The notes below the pieces were generated by a model. The model had not been told where the DNA came from, made no database searches, and saw only the letters and a program-made list of their open reading frames with translations. A program made the position numbers and the translations under genes. From Pseudomonas viridiflava (GTDB lineage Bacteria; Pseudomonadota; Gammaproteobacteria; Pseudomonadales; Pseudomonadaceae), in contig NZ_UPSE01000198.1 in NCBI RefSeq assembly GCF_900573885.1, positions 372,001 through 436,000 on the forward strand: 64,000 nucleotides of DNA, in the 5' to 3' direction. Of this stretch, positions 38,359-46,100 are shown in pieces. Position 1 is the stretch's first letter. The number at the start of each line of letters is the position of its first letter.

Positions 38359-39489
38359 ATGGCTACTTCATCTGCTGCTTTTCTGCCGACCAATATGCGC
38401 ACCGGCAACGTGGGCGCTTCGTCCAATGGTGCCGGCGCCATCGACCCGCAGAAAACCCTGGCTAACCGTCTGGCCGACCGCCTGGGCCTCAAGCCCGGCG
38501 ACCTGAACGATAAAGCCAGCAACTACACGCCCGACAAAGTGGCCGACCGCATTCTCGGCTTCGTGGAAGGCGGCATTAAAAGCAAAGCCGCCTCCGGCGC
38601 CGACACCGCCGAGCTGCAAGACATGCTCGAGCAGGCGCGCAAAGGCATCGAAAAAGGCTTCGCCGAGGCCAAGAAAATACTCGATGGGCTGGGCGTGCTG
38701 GGCGGCAAGGTCGCGGCGGATATTGAAGAAACCTACAGCAAAATTACCGCTGGCCTGGACAAGCTCGGCGAAAGCCTGGGCGTACCCGCAAGCGGCACCA
38801 AGCCGGGCGAGACCACGTCCATTACCGGCGACTACAGCGACCGCAACTACCAGGCGCAGGCGCAGAGCTTTGATATGAGCCTGACCACGCTGGACGGCGA
38901 CAAGGTGCGCATCACCGCCGCCAATGCCTCGTCCAGCGAGAGCACCAAGTCGGCCGACGGCTCATCGACCAAGACCCTGCAAGTGGCCGGTTATTCGGTG
39001 GAGGTGGACGGCGATCTCAACGAGGAGGAAATGGCCTCGTTGAAAGACTTGTTCAGCAAGGTTTCCGATATCTCCGACAAGTTCTATTCCGGCGATCTGC
39101 AAGGTGCCTTCGACCAGGCCGTGAAGCTGGACATCAACGGCACGCAACTGGCGAGCATGTCGCTGAACATGACCACCGCCAGCGTGCGCGCTACCGAAAC
39201 CTATGGCTCGGTAGCCGGCGGCAGCAAAGGCGGCGCCAACAACAGTGCGTTGAACGATTACGCCAAGAGCCTGGTGGATGGCTTGCAAACGGCGAGCGGC
39301 TTGTCGAATGATCCAGCGAAAGCCATGTCCGATCTGCTCAAGGGTGCGTTTAGTCTGGATGAGCGCTTCGATCAGGAAGACCTCGACAAGGCGCAGACCC
39401 TCAACGACCGCCTGCTCGACGGCCTGAAAGGTCTGATCACTCCGCAAACAACAACCACCGCCGCCACTCCCGCTGCCAGCGGCGAATGA
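38359..39489 (+). CDS. Conserved hypothetical protein, DUF5610-like
   Basis: This 376-aa protein has no signal peptide or membrane helix. It is rich in Ala, Ser, Lys and Asp. The region DLNEEEMASLKDLFSKVSDISDKFYSGDLQGAFDQAVKL (in part) resembles the DUF5610 domain found in Pseudomonas and Shewanella proteins of unknown role. The C-terminal ~30 residues are Thr/Ala-rich and probably disordered. The ATG at 38359 has GAGGA about 9 bp upstream. It lies before the glutaredoxin-like gene, with a 12-bp hairpin between them. I cannot assign a function. Confidence 0.75.
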   Translation: MATSSAAFLPTNMRTGNVGASSNGAGAIDPQKTLANRLADRLGLKPGDLNDKASNYTPDKVADRILGFVEGGIKSKAASGADTAELQDMLEQARKGIEKGFAEAKKILDGLGVLGGKVAADIEETYSKITAGLDKLGESLGVPASGTKPGETTSITGDYSDRNYQAQAQSFDMSLTTLDGDKVRITAANASSSESTKSADGSSTKTLQVAGYSVEVDGDLNEEEMASLKDLFSKVSDISDKFYSGDLQGAFDQAVKLDINGTQLASMSLNMTTASVRATETYGSVAGGSKGGANNSALNDYAKSLVDGLQTASGLSNDPAKAMSDLLKGAFSLDERFDQEDLDKAQTLNDRLLDGLKGLITPQTTTTAATPAASGE

Positions 39490-39498
39490 CTGGGCTAA

Positions 39499-39530
39499 AC
39501 TGCGCCTCATCTTTTTCCATGAGGCGCAGT
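39499..39530 (+). promoter_or_regulatory. Hairpin covering the ribosome-binding site of the glutaredoxin-like gene
   Basis: Perfect 12-bp arms ACTGCGCCTCAT (39499-39510) and ATGAGGCGCAGT (39519-39530) surround CTTTTTCC. The right arm ends one base before the ATG at 39532 and contains the GAGG Shine-Dalgarno sequence, so the RNA fold would hide the start region. No T-tract follows the stem, which argues against a terminator for the upstream gene. Confidence 0.65.
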
Positions 39531-39531
39531 C

Positions 39532-39768
39532 ATGCTTCCCGAATGCCAACTCTTCGGCACCTTAGGCTGTCATCTCTGTGAGGTGGCGGAGGCGCTGCTG
39601 ATGCCGTTTGTTGAACACGGTTTGCTGGTGGAGCTGGTCGACATCGGCGAGGACGAAGCGCAGGTGGAAATCTACGGCCTGCGCATTCCCGTGCTGCGCC
39701 GTTGCGACAGCGGCGCGGAGTTGAACTGGCCGTTCGATGCCGACCAGATCGTGGCCTTTCTTCAGTAG
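39532..39768 (+). CDS. Glutaredoxin-like thioredoxin-fold protein
   Basis: This 78-aa protein has the N-terminal beta strand CQLFGTLGCHLCEVAE with a CHLC redox motif, then a cis-Pro region YGLRIPVLRR and a C-terminal WPFDADQIVAFL. The pattern is that of the small glutaredoxin family (DUF836 type) widely conserved in gammaproteobacteria; its substrate is unknown. It starts immediately after the hairpin described above and converges on a 63-aa gene with a 3-bp gap. Confidence 0.85.
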   Translation: MLPECQLFGTLGCHLCEVAEALLMPFVEHGLLVELVDIGEDEAQVEIYGLRIPVLRRCDSGAELNWPFDADQIVAFLQ

Positions 39769-39771
39769 GCG

Positions 39772-39963
39772 TCAGTCGTCGCGCGACTCGCCGCGACGGC
39801 GAGGAGAGGCCGGGGTGTCTTGAAATACCTCGGCCACTTCGCACGCCATTTTCTCCGTCGGCATAGGCCCGGCTACTTGCTCGCCAGCCGCTGAACACAC
39901 CCACCAGTTACCGGCGCCGATCTGCTTGATCACATAACCGTTTACGGTTTTTTCCGCGCTCAT
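39772..39963 (-). CDS. Small conserved hypothetical protein
   Basis: This 63-aa protein begins MSAEKTVNGYVIKQIGAGNWWVCS and ends in an Arg/Asp-rich tail (SPRRRGESRDD). An AGAGAG sequence sits about 8 bp before the ATG. No signal peptide, membrane helix or known domain is visible. The tight 3-bp gap to the convergent glutaredoxin-like gene and a good ribosome-binding site support a real gene. Function unknown. Confidence 0.65.
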   Translation of the reverse strand: MSAEKTVNGYVIKQIGAGNWWVCSAAGEQVAGPMPTEKMACEVAEVFQDTPASPRRRGESRDD

Positions 39964-40033
39964 TGTTTGCTCTCTTTTGGGAAGAATGGGGCTGGCTGCA
40001 CAGCATCCAGTAAAGGCGAAAACGCGGCCAATA

Positions 40034-40060
40034 AAAAACCCGCCGAGAGGGCGGGTTTTT
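40034..40060 (-). terminator. Rho-independent terminator after tRNA-Pro
   Basis: On the minus strand the stem is AAACCCGCCC / GGCGGGTTT around a TCTC loop, followed by a T-run, 8 bases past the CCA end of the tRNA. It is the natural end of the tRNA transcript. Confidence 0.9.
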
Positions 40061-40067
40061 CAGGGAT

Positions 40068-40144
40068 TGGTCGGAGAGACAGGATTCGAACCTGCGACCT
40101 TCTCGTCCCGAACGAGACGCGCTACCAAGCTGCGCTACACTCCG
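40068..40144 (-). tRNA. tRNA-Pro (anticodon CGG)
   Basis: The minus strand folds as a 77-nt cloverleaf with encoded CCA. The anticodon arm is TCTCG-TTCGGGA-CGAGA with anticodon CGG, the T arm is GCAGG-TTCGAAT-CCTGT, and the D arm contains AGCTTGGTA. The acceptor arms CGGAGTG and CTCTCCG pair apart from one T-T opposition. It reads CCG codons. Confidence 0.95.
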
Positions 40145-40245
40145 AATGAGGCCAGATTTTACTGAAAAAGTTTTAGTGCACAAGGGGTTAGGCGGAAATT
40201 TTTCTTGCCCGCGCCAGCCCCTTTTTCTGCGGCTGACGGCGAGCG

Positions 40246-40467
40246 TTACAGCTCTTCCACCGTGCGAACCTGATCTTTGTTGACCTTGGTGCGCTTGCCA
40301 TCGAGTTGCTCGAATTCGTAGAAACCGGAGTCGCTGTCGTACTCGGGCTGGTCGACGGTTTGAAACTCGCGGCCGTCGTTCAGGGTGATCACCGACGGCG
40401 AGGAACAGCCGGCGAGGGCAGCAAGGGCAGCGGCCAAAGCAAAGGCGGGGATGATCCGCTGATTCAT
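40246..40467 (-). CDS. YgdI/YgdR-like small lipoprotein
   Basis: This 73-aa lipoprotein has signal sequence [21 protein letters not shown], with the lipobox cysteine at residue 21. A short SH3-like beta domain follows, [33 protein letters not shown]..., as in the YgdI/YgdR (DUF903) family. It would be anchored in the cell envelope; the function of the family is not established. The start at 40467 has GGAGAA upstream; the longer frame to 40542 would bury the signal peptide. Confidence 0.88.
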   Translation of the reverse strand: MNQRIIPAFALAAALAALAGCSSPSVITLNDGREFQTVDQPEYDSDSGFYEFEQLDGKRTKVNKDQVRTVEEL

Positions 40468-40585
40468 AGTTATTCTCCGATGCGGGCAGACCGATGTCTG
40501 CACAGGGGGTTCAGCTTTTTTTTCACGAAGCATGAGACGCAAGCGCAGCGGCCAAGTTCAGTGGTGAGGCCGCACTTTACGATCC

Positions 40586-40652
40586 TGTAGGAGCGAGCTT
40601 GCTCGCGAAGCTTGTGATTCATAAGCGCTTCGCGAGCAAGCTCGCTCCTACA
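40586..40652. repeat. Family C perfect inverted repeat, 26-bp arms
   Basis: Arms 40586-40611 and 40627-40652 are exact reverse complements (outer end TGTAGGAGCGAGCTTGCTCG), separated by a 15-base loop. Each arm also contains the internal palindrome CGAGCAAGCTCG. It lies directly after the mobA stop codon at 40657 and could act as its 3' hairpin. Confidence 0.9.
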
Positions 40653-40656
40653 AGTG

Positions 40657-41259
40657 TTAGGAATCAGCCTGGCGTTCTGTGTGGGCCAGCAACTCCGGCG
40701 TATTCAAATTCGCCAAACGCTCTTCATCTTCGGCTAAATCCAGATACACCGCGCCCTGCATTTCAAACGCCTGCCGGGGGCTGCGTTTACCCGCTTGCCA
40801 GGCCTGTTCAACGCCTGCCGCGATGGCAGTGGGCACCACGCTGAACAGCGGTTCCCATTGCGCGCCGCGACGCAGCATCAGCGGCTTTTGTTGCGCATGT
40901 GCTTGCACGCGCATGGCCTCGATCAGTGCGCCATCAACCAGCGGCGCGTCGCACGGCAACACCAGCAACCAATCATGTTTCGCCACCGCCAGGCCCGCGC
41001 GAATGCCGGCCAGCGGACCGCAGAAATCGGCGTTGTCGTCGCTGACCAGTCGGTCGGCGTAAGGCGCATACGCCTCATGGTTGCGGTTGCAGGAAATGAT
41101 CAGGTCGTCGGTCAACGGCCGGGTGAGGGCGTGCAGATGGGCGATCAAGGGCTGGTTGCGCCAGTGCACCAGGCCCTTGTCCTGGCCGCCCATTCGCTGG
41201 CCGCGGCCACCGGCTAAGAGCAGAACGGAGAAGGCGGGCAGGGTGGTCAAATCGGTCAT
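40657..41259 (-). CDS. mobA: MobA, molybdenum cofactor guanylyltransferase
   Basis: This 200-aa nucleotidyltransferase adds GMP to molybdopterin. It has the signature [21 protein letters not shown] near the N-terminus (GTP-binding), [11 protein letters not shown], and [12 protein letters not shown]. The ATG at 41259 follows GGGAG; the longer frame to 41421 has no homology. It is divergent from moaB-moeA, keeping three Mo-cofactor genes together. Confidence 0.94.
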   Translation of the reverse strand: MTDLTTLPAFSVLLLAGGRGQRMGGQDKGLVHWRNQPLIAHLHALTRPLTDDLIISCNRNHEAYAPYADRLVSDDNADFCGPLAGIRAGLAVAKHDWLLVLPCDAPLVDGALIEAMRVQAHAQQKPLMLRRGAQWEPLFSVVPTAIAAGVEQAWQAGKRSPRQAFEMQGAVYLDLAEDEERLANLNTPELLAHTERQADS

Positions 41260-41335
41260 GCAAGCTCCCGGCGCGGTAGAGGCGAGGGCTGTGATATAAA
41301 CACCGACCTGCCTCCCCCACAACCGGATTGAGCCT

Positions 41336-41875
41336 ATGAACACCAAGGCTGATGCACCCTTTGTGCCCCTGAATATCGCCGTTCTCACCGTCAGTGACAC
41401 CCGCTCGCTGGAAACCGACACCTCGGGTCAGCTGTTTGTCGATCGCCTCACCGCCGCCGGCCACAACCTCGCCGCCCGCGTGCTGCTGAAAGACGACCTT
41501 TATAAAATTCGCGCCCAGGTCGCCACCTGGATTGCCGAAGACGTCGTGCAAGTTGTGCTGATTACCGGCGGCACCGGCTTCACCGGCCGCGACAGCACCC
41601 CCGAAGCGGTGGCCTGCCTGCTGGACAAACAAGTCGATGGTTTTGGCGAGCTGTTCCGGCAGATCTCCGTGCCGGATATCGGCACCTCGACCATTCAGTC
41701 CCGTGCCCTCGCCGGGTTGGCCAATGGCACGCTGGTTTGCTGCCTGCCGGGCTCGACCAATGCCTGCCGTACCGGCTGGGACGGCATCCTCGCCGAGCAG
41801 CTGGATAACCGCCATCGCCCGTGCAACTTCGTGCCGCATTTGAAGCAAGCCGCACCGTGCGAGACGCGCGGATGA
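41336..41875 (+). CDS. moaB: MoaB, molybdopterin adenylyltransferase-type protein
   Basis: This 179-aa member of the MoaB/MogA family has [18 protein letters not shown] and the active-site [15 protein letters not shown]. In E. coli MoaB is dispensable, while MogA adenylylates molybdopterin; the relation of this copy to MogA function is uncertain. Its TGA overlaps the moeA ATG (ATGA), giving tight coupling. The promoter is expected in the 76 bp shared with mobA. Confidence 0.93.
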   Translation: MNTKADAPFVPLNIAVLTVSDTRSLETDTSGQLFVDRLTAAGHNLAARVLLKDDLYKIRAQVATWIAEDVVQVVLITGGTGFTGRDSTPEAVACLLDKQVDGFGELFRQISVPDIGTSTIQSRALAGLANGTLVCCLPGSTNACRTGWDGILAEQLDNRHRPCNFVPHLKQAAPCETRG

Positions 41876-43086
41876 GTGAGGGCAAGCGCAGCGCGCTGTT
41901 GCCGGTCGAGCAGGCCCTTGAGCGCCTGCTGGCCCTGGCCGAAACCACGCCCATCGCCGAAACCGAGCGCGTGGCGCTGGCTGATGGCCACGGTCGTGTA
42001 CTGGCCGAACCCCTTATCGCGACCCTGGATTTACCACCCTGGCCCAACAGCGCCATGGACGGTTACGCCCTGCGCGTAAGTGACTGGCAAGGCGAGCCAT
42101 TGCCGGTGAGCCAACGCATTTTCGCCGGTCAGGCGCCGCAGCCGCTGCAGCCTGGCACCTGCGCGCGCATCTTCACCGGCGCGCCGGTTCCGGCTGGGGC
42201 TGATGGTGTAGAAATGCAGGAAAACGCCGAGGTGCTCGAAGACGGCCGCGTGCGCTTCACCGAGCCGCTGAACGTCGGCCAGAACATTCGCCCGCAAGGC
42301 CAGGAAACGCGCTTCGGCGAGACGGTGCTGGTCGCCGGCACGCGTTTGAATGCGATCAAGCTCGGCCTGTGCGCCACCCTTGGCGTGGCCGAGCTCAACG
42401 TGGTGCGCCGCCCTCGTGTGGCCGTGCTGTCGACCGGCGACGAACTGATCGAACCCGGCCAGCCGCTTGGCCCAGGGCAAATCTACAACAGCAACCGCAC
42501 CTTGCTGTGCCAATGGCTGCGGCAAGTGGGTTGCGAGGTGGTGGACGGCGGCATTCTGCCGGATAACCTCGAACAAACTCGTCAGCGTCTGGGTGGTTTC
42601 GAGCGCGTGGACCTGATTCTCTCCACCGGCGGCGTGTCAGTGGGTGAGGCGGATTTCCTCGGCCACGCCTTGCGCGAAGAGGGCGAGCTGACGCTGTGGA
42701 AGCTGGCGATCAAACCGGGCAAGCCGCTGACGTTTGGCCATTTTCGCGGCGTGCCGGTGATTGGTTTGCCGGGCAATCCGGCGTCCACGCTGGTGACCTT
42801 TGCGCTGCTGGCACGGCCGTATCTGCTGCGGCGCATGGGCGTGAGCGAGGTGACGCCGCTGCGCTTTCCGGTGCCGGCTGCGTTCGTCTGGCGCACCGCT
42901 GGCGAGCGCCGCGAATACCTGCGGGCGCGAATTGAAGACGGCAGGGCGGTGCTTTACAGCAACCAGAGCTCAGGCGTGCTGCGCAGTGCGGCGTGGGCTG
43001 AAGGGCTGGTGGAAGTGCCCGAAGGGCGGACGTTGGCGGAAGGGGAAAGCGTGAATTTTATTCCGTTGAGTGAAGTGTTGAATTAG
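41872..43086 (+). CDS. moeA: MoeA, molybdopterin molybdotransferase
   Basis: This 404-aa enzyme inserts molybdate into adenylylated molybdopterin. Family motifs are PPWPNSAMDGYALR (about residues 50-65), VLSTGDEL and GGVSVGEADF around residues 185-250, KPGKPLTFG, and GLPGNPAST. The start at 41872 overlaps the moaB stop; upstream in-frame extension to 41821 is inside moaB. Last gene of the mo operon. Confidence 0.94.
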   Translation: MSEGKRSALLPVEQALERLLALAETTPIAETERVALADGHGRVLAEPLIATLDLPPWPNSAMDGYALRVSDWQGEPLPVSQRIFAGQAPQPLQPGTCARIFTGAPVPAGADGVEMQENAEVLEDGRVRFTEPLNVGQNIRPQGQETRFGETVLVAGTRLNAIKLGLCATLGVAELNVVRRPRVAVLSTGDELIEPGQPLGPGQIYNSNRTLLCQWLRQVGCEVVDGGILPDNLEQTRQRLGGFERVDLILSTGGVSVGEADFLGHALREEGELTLWKLAIKPGKPLTFGHFRGVPVIGLPGNPASTLVTFALLARPYLLRRMGVSEVTPLRFPVPAAFVWRTAGERREYLRARIEDGRAVLYSNQSSGVLRSAAWAEGLVEVPEGRTLAEGESVNFIPLSEVLN

Positions 43087-43117
43087 TGGGGGAATGACGG
43101 GGGTTTTTTCGTCCATC

Positions 43118-43319
43118 ACCGTCATCCTCGCGAATGCGGGGATCCAGAGTCTCTCGCCGGGTAAAGCAATTGAGGCGCTTGGTGATCTCTTCCGACGCAG
43201 GAAATGTGGCGAACCCGGAACCGCACTCCGCTCCGAAATTCTGGATTCCCGCCTGCGCGGGAATGACGGTGGTGTCTGGAAAATCCTCCGTCATTCCCGC
43301 GCAGGCGGGAATCCAGTAT
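43118..43319. repeat. Three family A repeats (one inverted pair plus one)
   Basis: Copies at 43118-43150 (degenerate, TCCTCGCGAATGCGGGGAT core), 43238-43270 and 43288-43319. The last two are a close inverted pair with an 17-bp spacer. They fill the 265-bp gap between the convergent moeA and AraC-type genes, in which no gene is seen. Confidence 0.85.
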
Positions 43320-43351
43320 CTCAAGCCGAACAAACCAACCGAGGCAATCCG

Positions 43352-44374
43352 TCACCCCTTCCGATGCCGCTCCCGATACTCCCCCGGCGTAATCCCCGTC
43401 CAGCCTTTAAAGCTGCGATGAAACGACCGCGATTCCGTAAACCCCAGGTAGTACGCAATGTCCTGCACGGGCAAGGTACTGCGAGTCAGGTAGTGCTCGG
43501 CCAGCTCCTGCCGCAACTGGTCGAGAATCTCCTGATAACTGGTGCCTGCCAACTGCAAATGCCGTTGCAGGGTGCGCACGGTCATGTCGAATTTTTCCGC
43601 CACGCGCTCTTTGCGCGGCAGGCCGTCTTTGAGCAGCAAACGCAGGGCGTTTTTTACCCGTAGCGGCAGCGGCTCGCCTTCGTCCAGGCCGGCCATCAGG
43701 GTCAGGGCGTGTTCTTCCAGCGTGCGCAGCAGGTTGGCGTCGGCCTGGCGCAGCGGCACGTTGAGGTATTCCATCGGCACCAGCAGGGCGTTCACTGGCT
43801 GTTCGAACTGCACCGGGCAGCCAAACACGCGTTCGTACTCGGCCAGCTCCGTGTCGGGCGGTTGCGGATGCTCGAACCACACGGCCTGTGGCGAGCGGTC
43901 CATGTCGGCGATCCAGCGGGCGTACAGCAGCCATGACGTCAGCACGTTTTCGACCATATGCCGGCGGATTTCAGCGGGCTGATGACGACAGCTCCAGATC
44001 AGCCGCAGGTGGTCGCCGGCCGGTTCCAGACGGCTGACGCCCATGTCGCCCACCAGCTTTTCATACGGCACGATGCGGCCCATGGCCTCGCCCAGCGTGG
44101 CGCAGTTCATGGTGATGTAACCGAGCACGCTCCACGAGCCAGGCTGGGTGAAATGCCCGGCATGCAGCCCGAACAGCGGGTCGCCGGATTCACGCAGCAA
44201 ATGCTCAAGGAGTTTTTCGTGGGCTTCGCTGGGCAGGCGCCTGCTGTTGTCTTCCAGGTCGCCGGCGCTTAGCCCGGCAGCGGCGAGCGCGGCGGCCGTG
44301 TCCACGCCCAGGTGCTCGGCGTGGCGCAGGTATTTCAGCAGGGCGGGAACGGAGGTGTAGCCAAGTGCTTGCAT
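43352..44374 (-). CDS. AraC-family transcriptional regulator (arabinose-binding-domain type)
   Basis: This 340-aa regulator has an N-terminal ligand domain (about residues 20-200, Arabinose_bd type as in OruR) and a C-terminal AraC helix-turn-helix domain. The latter shows RVAEKFDMTVRTLQRHLQLAGTSY and QDIAYYLGFTESRSFHRSFKGWTGITPGEYR. The start at 44374 gives a complete ligand domain; the frame is open further upstream through the divergent promoter. It faces away from the AGPS-like operon and is its most likely regulator. Inducer unknown. Confidence 0.9.
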   Translation of the reverse strand: MQALGYTSVPALLKYLRHAEHLGVDTAAALAAAGLSAGDLEDNSRRLPSEAHEKLLEHLLRESGDPLFGLHAGHFTQPGSWSVLGYITMNCATLGEAMGRIVPYEKLVGDMGVSRLEPAGDHLRLIWSCRHQPAEIRRHMVENVLTSWLLYARWIADMDRSPQAVWFEHPQPPDTELAEYERVFGCPVQFEQPVNALLVPMEYLNVPLRQADANLLRTLEEHALTLMAGLDEGEPLPLRVKNALRLLLKDGLPRKERVAEKFDMTVRTLQRHLQLAGTSYQEILDQLRQELAEHYLTRSTLPVQDIAYYLGFTESRSFHRSFKGWTGITPGEYRERHRKG

Positions 44375-44397
44375 GGCGTTTTTCTTGTTCTGGTGGA

Positions 44398-44430
44398 CTG
44401 TCTTGATTGGCCACTTTGGCTGTCCTGTTT
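44398..44430. promoter_or_regulatory. Candidate AraC-type operator, direct repeat with 22-bp period
   Basis: CTGTCTTGATT (44398-44408) and CTGTCCTGTTT (44420-44430) are direct repeats matching at 9 of 11 positions and start 22 bp apart, about two helical turns, as expected for a dimeric AraC-type activator. The second copy also forms CTGTC-N7-GACAG. They lie between the divergent araC-type gene (44374) and the AGPS-like gene (44508). Assignment is by position and pattern only. Confidence 0.55.
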
Positions 44431-44507
44431 CGACAGTGTTCTTCCCGAGCGGCTCGCTAGTATACGTACCCATATAGCACGTCTGAAACTGGCACAAGGA
44501 GACAGCA

Positions 44508-46100
44508 ATGCGGCGTTGGAACGGTTGGGGTGATGAAGCCACGGTGGTGGAGTTGCCGGCGCACGGCGGCGCGTTTCTGGCTGAGTTGATCGGCCCCGGC
44601 CAGCCGTTGCCGGACGCCACCTTGGCGCAGGTGCTGGCCCAGGTGCCGGCCTCGCGCCTGGCGGTTCACCCGCTGGTGAGCACCGACGCTGAGGTACGTG
44701 TGCGCCACGCCCGTGGCCAAAGCCTGCCGGACTGGCTGGCGATGCGCGAAGGGCGCTTCGAGGTGTTTCCCGATGGCGTCGCCTTCCCCGAAACCCCCGC
44801 GCACATCCGTGAGCTGCTGGCCTGGGCTGCGGCCCATGACGTGCTGGTAATTCCCTATGGCGGCGGCACCTCGGTGGCGGGGCATATCAACCCGCAGGCC
44901 GGTGACAAACCGGTGCTCACCCTGTCGCTGGAGCGCATGAGCCGCCTGCTGGAGCTGGACGAGCAGAGCCTGATCGCCACCTTCGGCCCCGGCGCCAATG
45001 GCCCGCAGGTGGAAAGCCAGTTGCGCGCTCGCGGCTACACGCTGGGCCATTTTCCACAATCCTGGGAGCTCTCGACGCTCGGCGGTTGGGTGGCCAGTCG
45101 CTCCAGCGGTCAGCAGTCGCTGCGCTATGGGCGGATCGAGCAGCTGTTTGCCGGCGGAACGATGGAGACCTTTGCCGGCACCTTGCAGATTCCGTCGTTC
45201 CCGGCATCGGCAGCCGGCCCGGATTTGCGCGAAATGGTGCTGGGTTCCGAAGGCCGTTTTGGGGTGATCTCCTCGGTGCAGGTGCGGGTCACCAAGCTGG
45301 CGGTGGAGGAGAAGTTCTACGCCGTGTTCCTGCCGTCCTGGCAGCAGGCGCTGGAGGCGATTCGCACGTTGGGGCAAGCACGGGTGCCGCTGTCGATGTT
45401 GCGCCTGTCCAACGCCATCGAAACCAGAACCCAGCTGGCACTCGCTGGCCAGCCGGAGCAGATCGCCTGGCTGGAGAAATACCTCGCCCTGCGCGGCGCC
45501 CGCGAGGGCAAGTGCATGCTGACCTTTGGTGTCACCGGCAACCGTGCGCAGAACGCGCTATCGCTAAAGCAGGCGAAAAAGCTGCTGAAAGGTTTTGGCG
45601 GCGTGTCCACCGGCACGTTGCTGGGCAAGAAATGGGCAGAGGGGCGCTTTCGTTTCCCGTACCTGCGGGAAGGGTTGTGGCAGGCCGGGTACGCCGTCGA
45701 CACGCTGGAAACGGCCACCGACTGGGCCAACGTCGACACGTTGCTGAACAAAATCGAAGCCAGCCTGCGCGGCGGTCTGACGGACGAAGGCGAGCAGGTG
45801 CATGTGTTTACCCACTTGTCCCACGTGTACGGCGAGGGCTCGAGCATCTACACCACCTACGTGTTTCGCCCCGGCACGGACTACGCCACCACCCATGCGC
45901 GCTGGCAAAAGCTCAAGCACCTGGCCAGCAGCACCGTGGTGAATAACCGCGGCACCATCAGCCATCAACATGGCGTGGGCCGTGACCATGCGCCGTATTT
46001 GCCGGTGGAGAAGGGCGAGCTGGGCATCGCCGCGCTGCAGGCCATGGCTAACCACTTCGACCCGGACCAACGCCTTAATCCGGGCGTGCTGCTGAAATGA
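44508..46100 (+). CDS. FAD-binding oxidase, alkyl-dihydroxyacetonephosphate synthase-like
   Basis: This 530-aa flavoprotein belongs to the vanillyl-alcohol-oxidase/AGPS superfamily. It has a PP-type FAD domain (VIPYGGGTSVAGHINP near residue 120; HFPQSWELSTLGGWVASRSSG near 185; MVLGSEGRFGVISSVQVRV near 245) and a C-terminal cap. Near the end it carries RGTISHQHGVGRDHAPYL, the region equivalent to the SHHHGVG motif of AGPS, with Gln in the middle position. AGPS swaps the acyl group of acyl-DHAP for a fatty alcohol to make ether lipids, but the activity here is unproven. AAGGAG precedes the ATG. First gene of an operon; its stop overlaps the next ATG. Confidence 0.85.
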   Translation: MRRWNGWGDEATVVELPAHGGAFLAELIGPGQPLPDATLAQVLAQVPASRLAVHPLVSTDAEVRVRHARGQSLPDWLAMREGRFEVFPDGVAFPETPAHIRELLAWAAAHDVLVIPYGGGTSVAGHINPQAGDKPVLTLSLERMSRLLELDEQSLIATFGPGANGPQVESQLRARGYTLGHFPQSWELSTLGGWVASRSSGQQSLRYGRIEQLFAGGTMETFAGTLQIPSFPASAAGPDLREMVLGSEGRFGVISSVQVRVTKLAVEEKFYAVFLPSWQQALEAIRTLGQARVPLSMLRLSNAIETRTQLALAGQPEQIAWLEKYLALRGAREGKCMLTFGVTGNRAQNALSLKQAKKLLKGFGGVSTGTLLGKKWAEGRFRFPYLREGLWQAGYAVDTLETATDWANVDTLLNKIEASLRGGLTDEGEQVHVFTHLSHVYGEGSSIYTTYVFRPGTDYATTHARWQKLKHLASSTVVNNRGTISHQHGVGRDHAPYLPVEKGELGIAALQAMANHFDPDQRLNPGVLLK

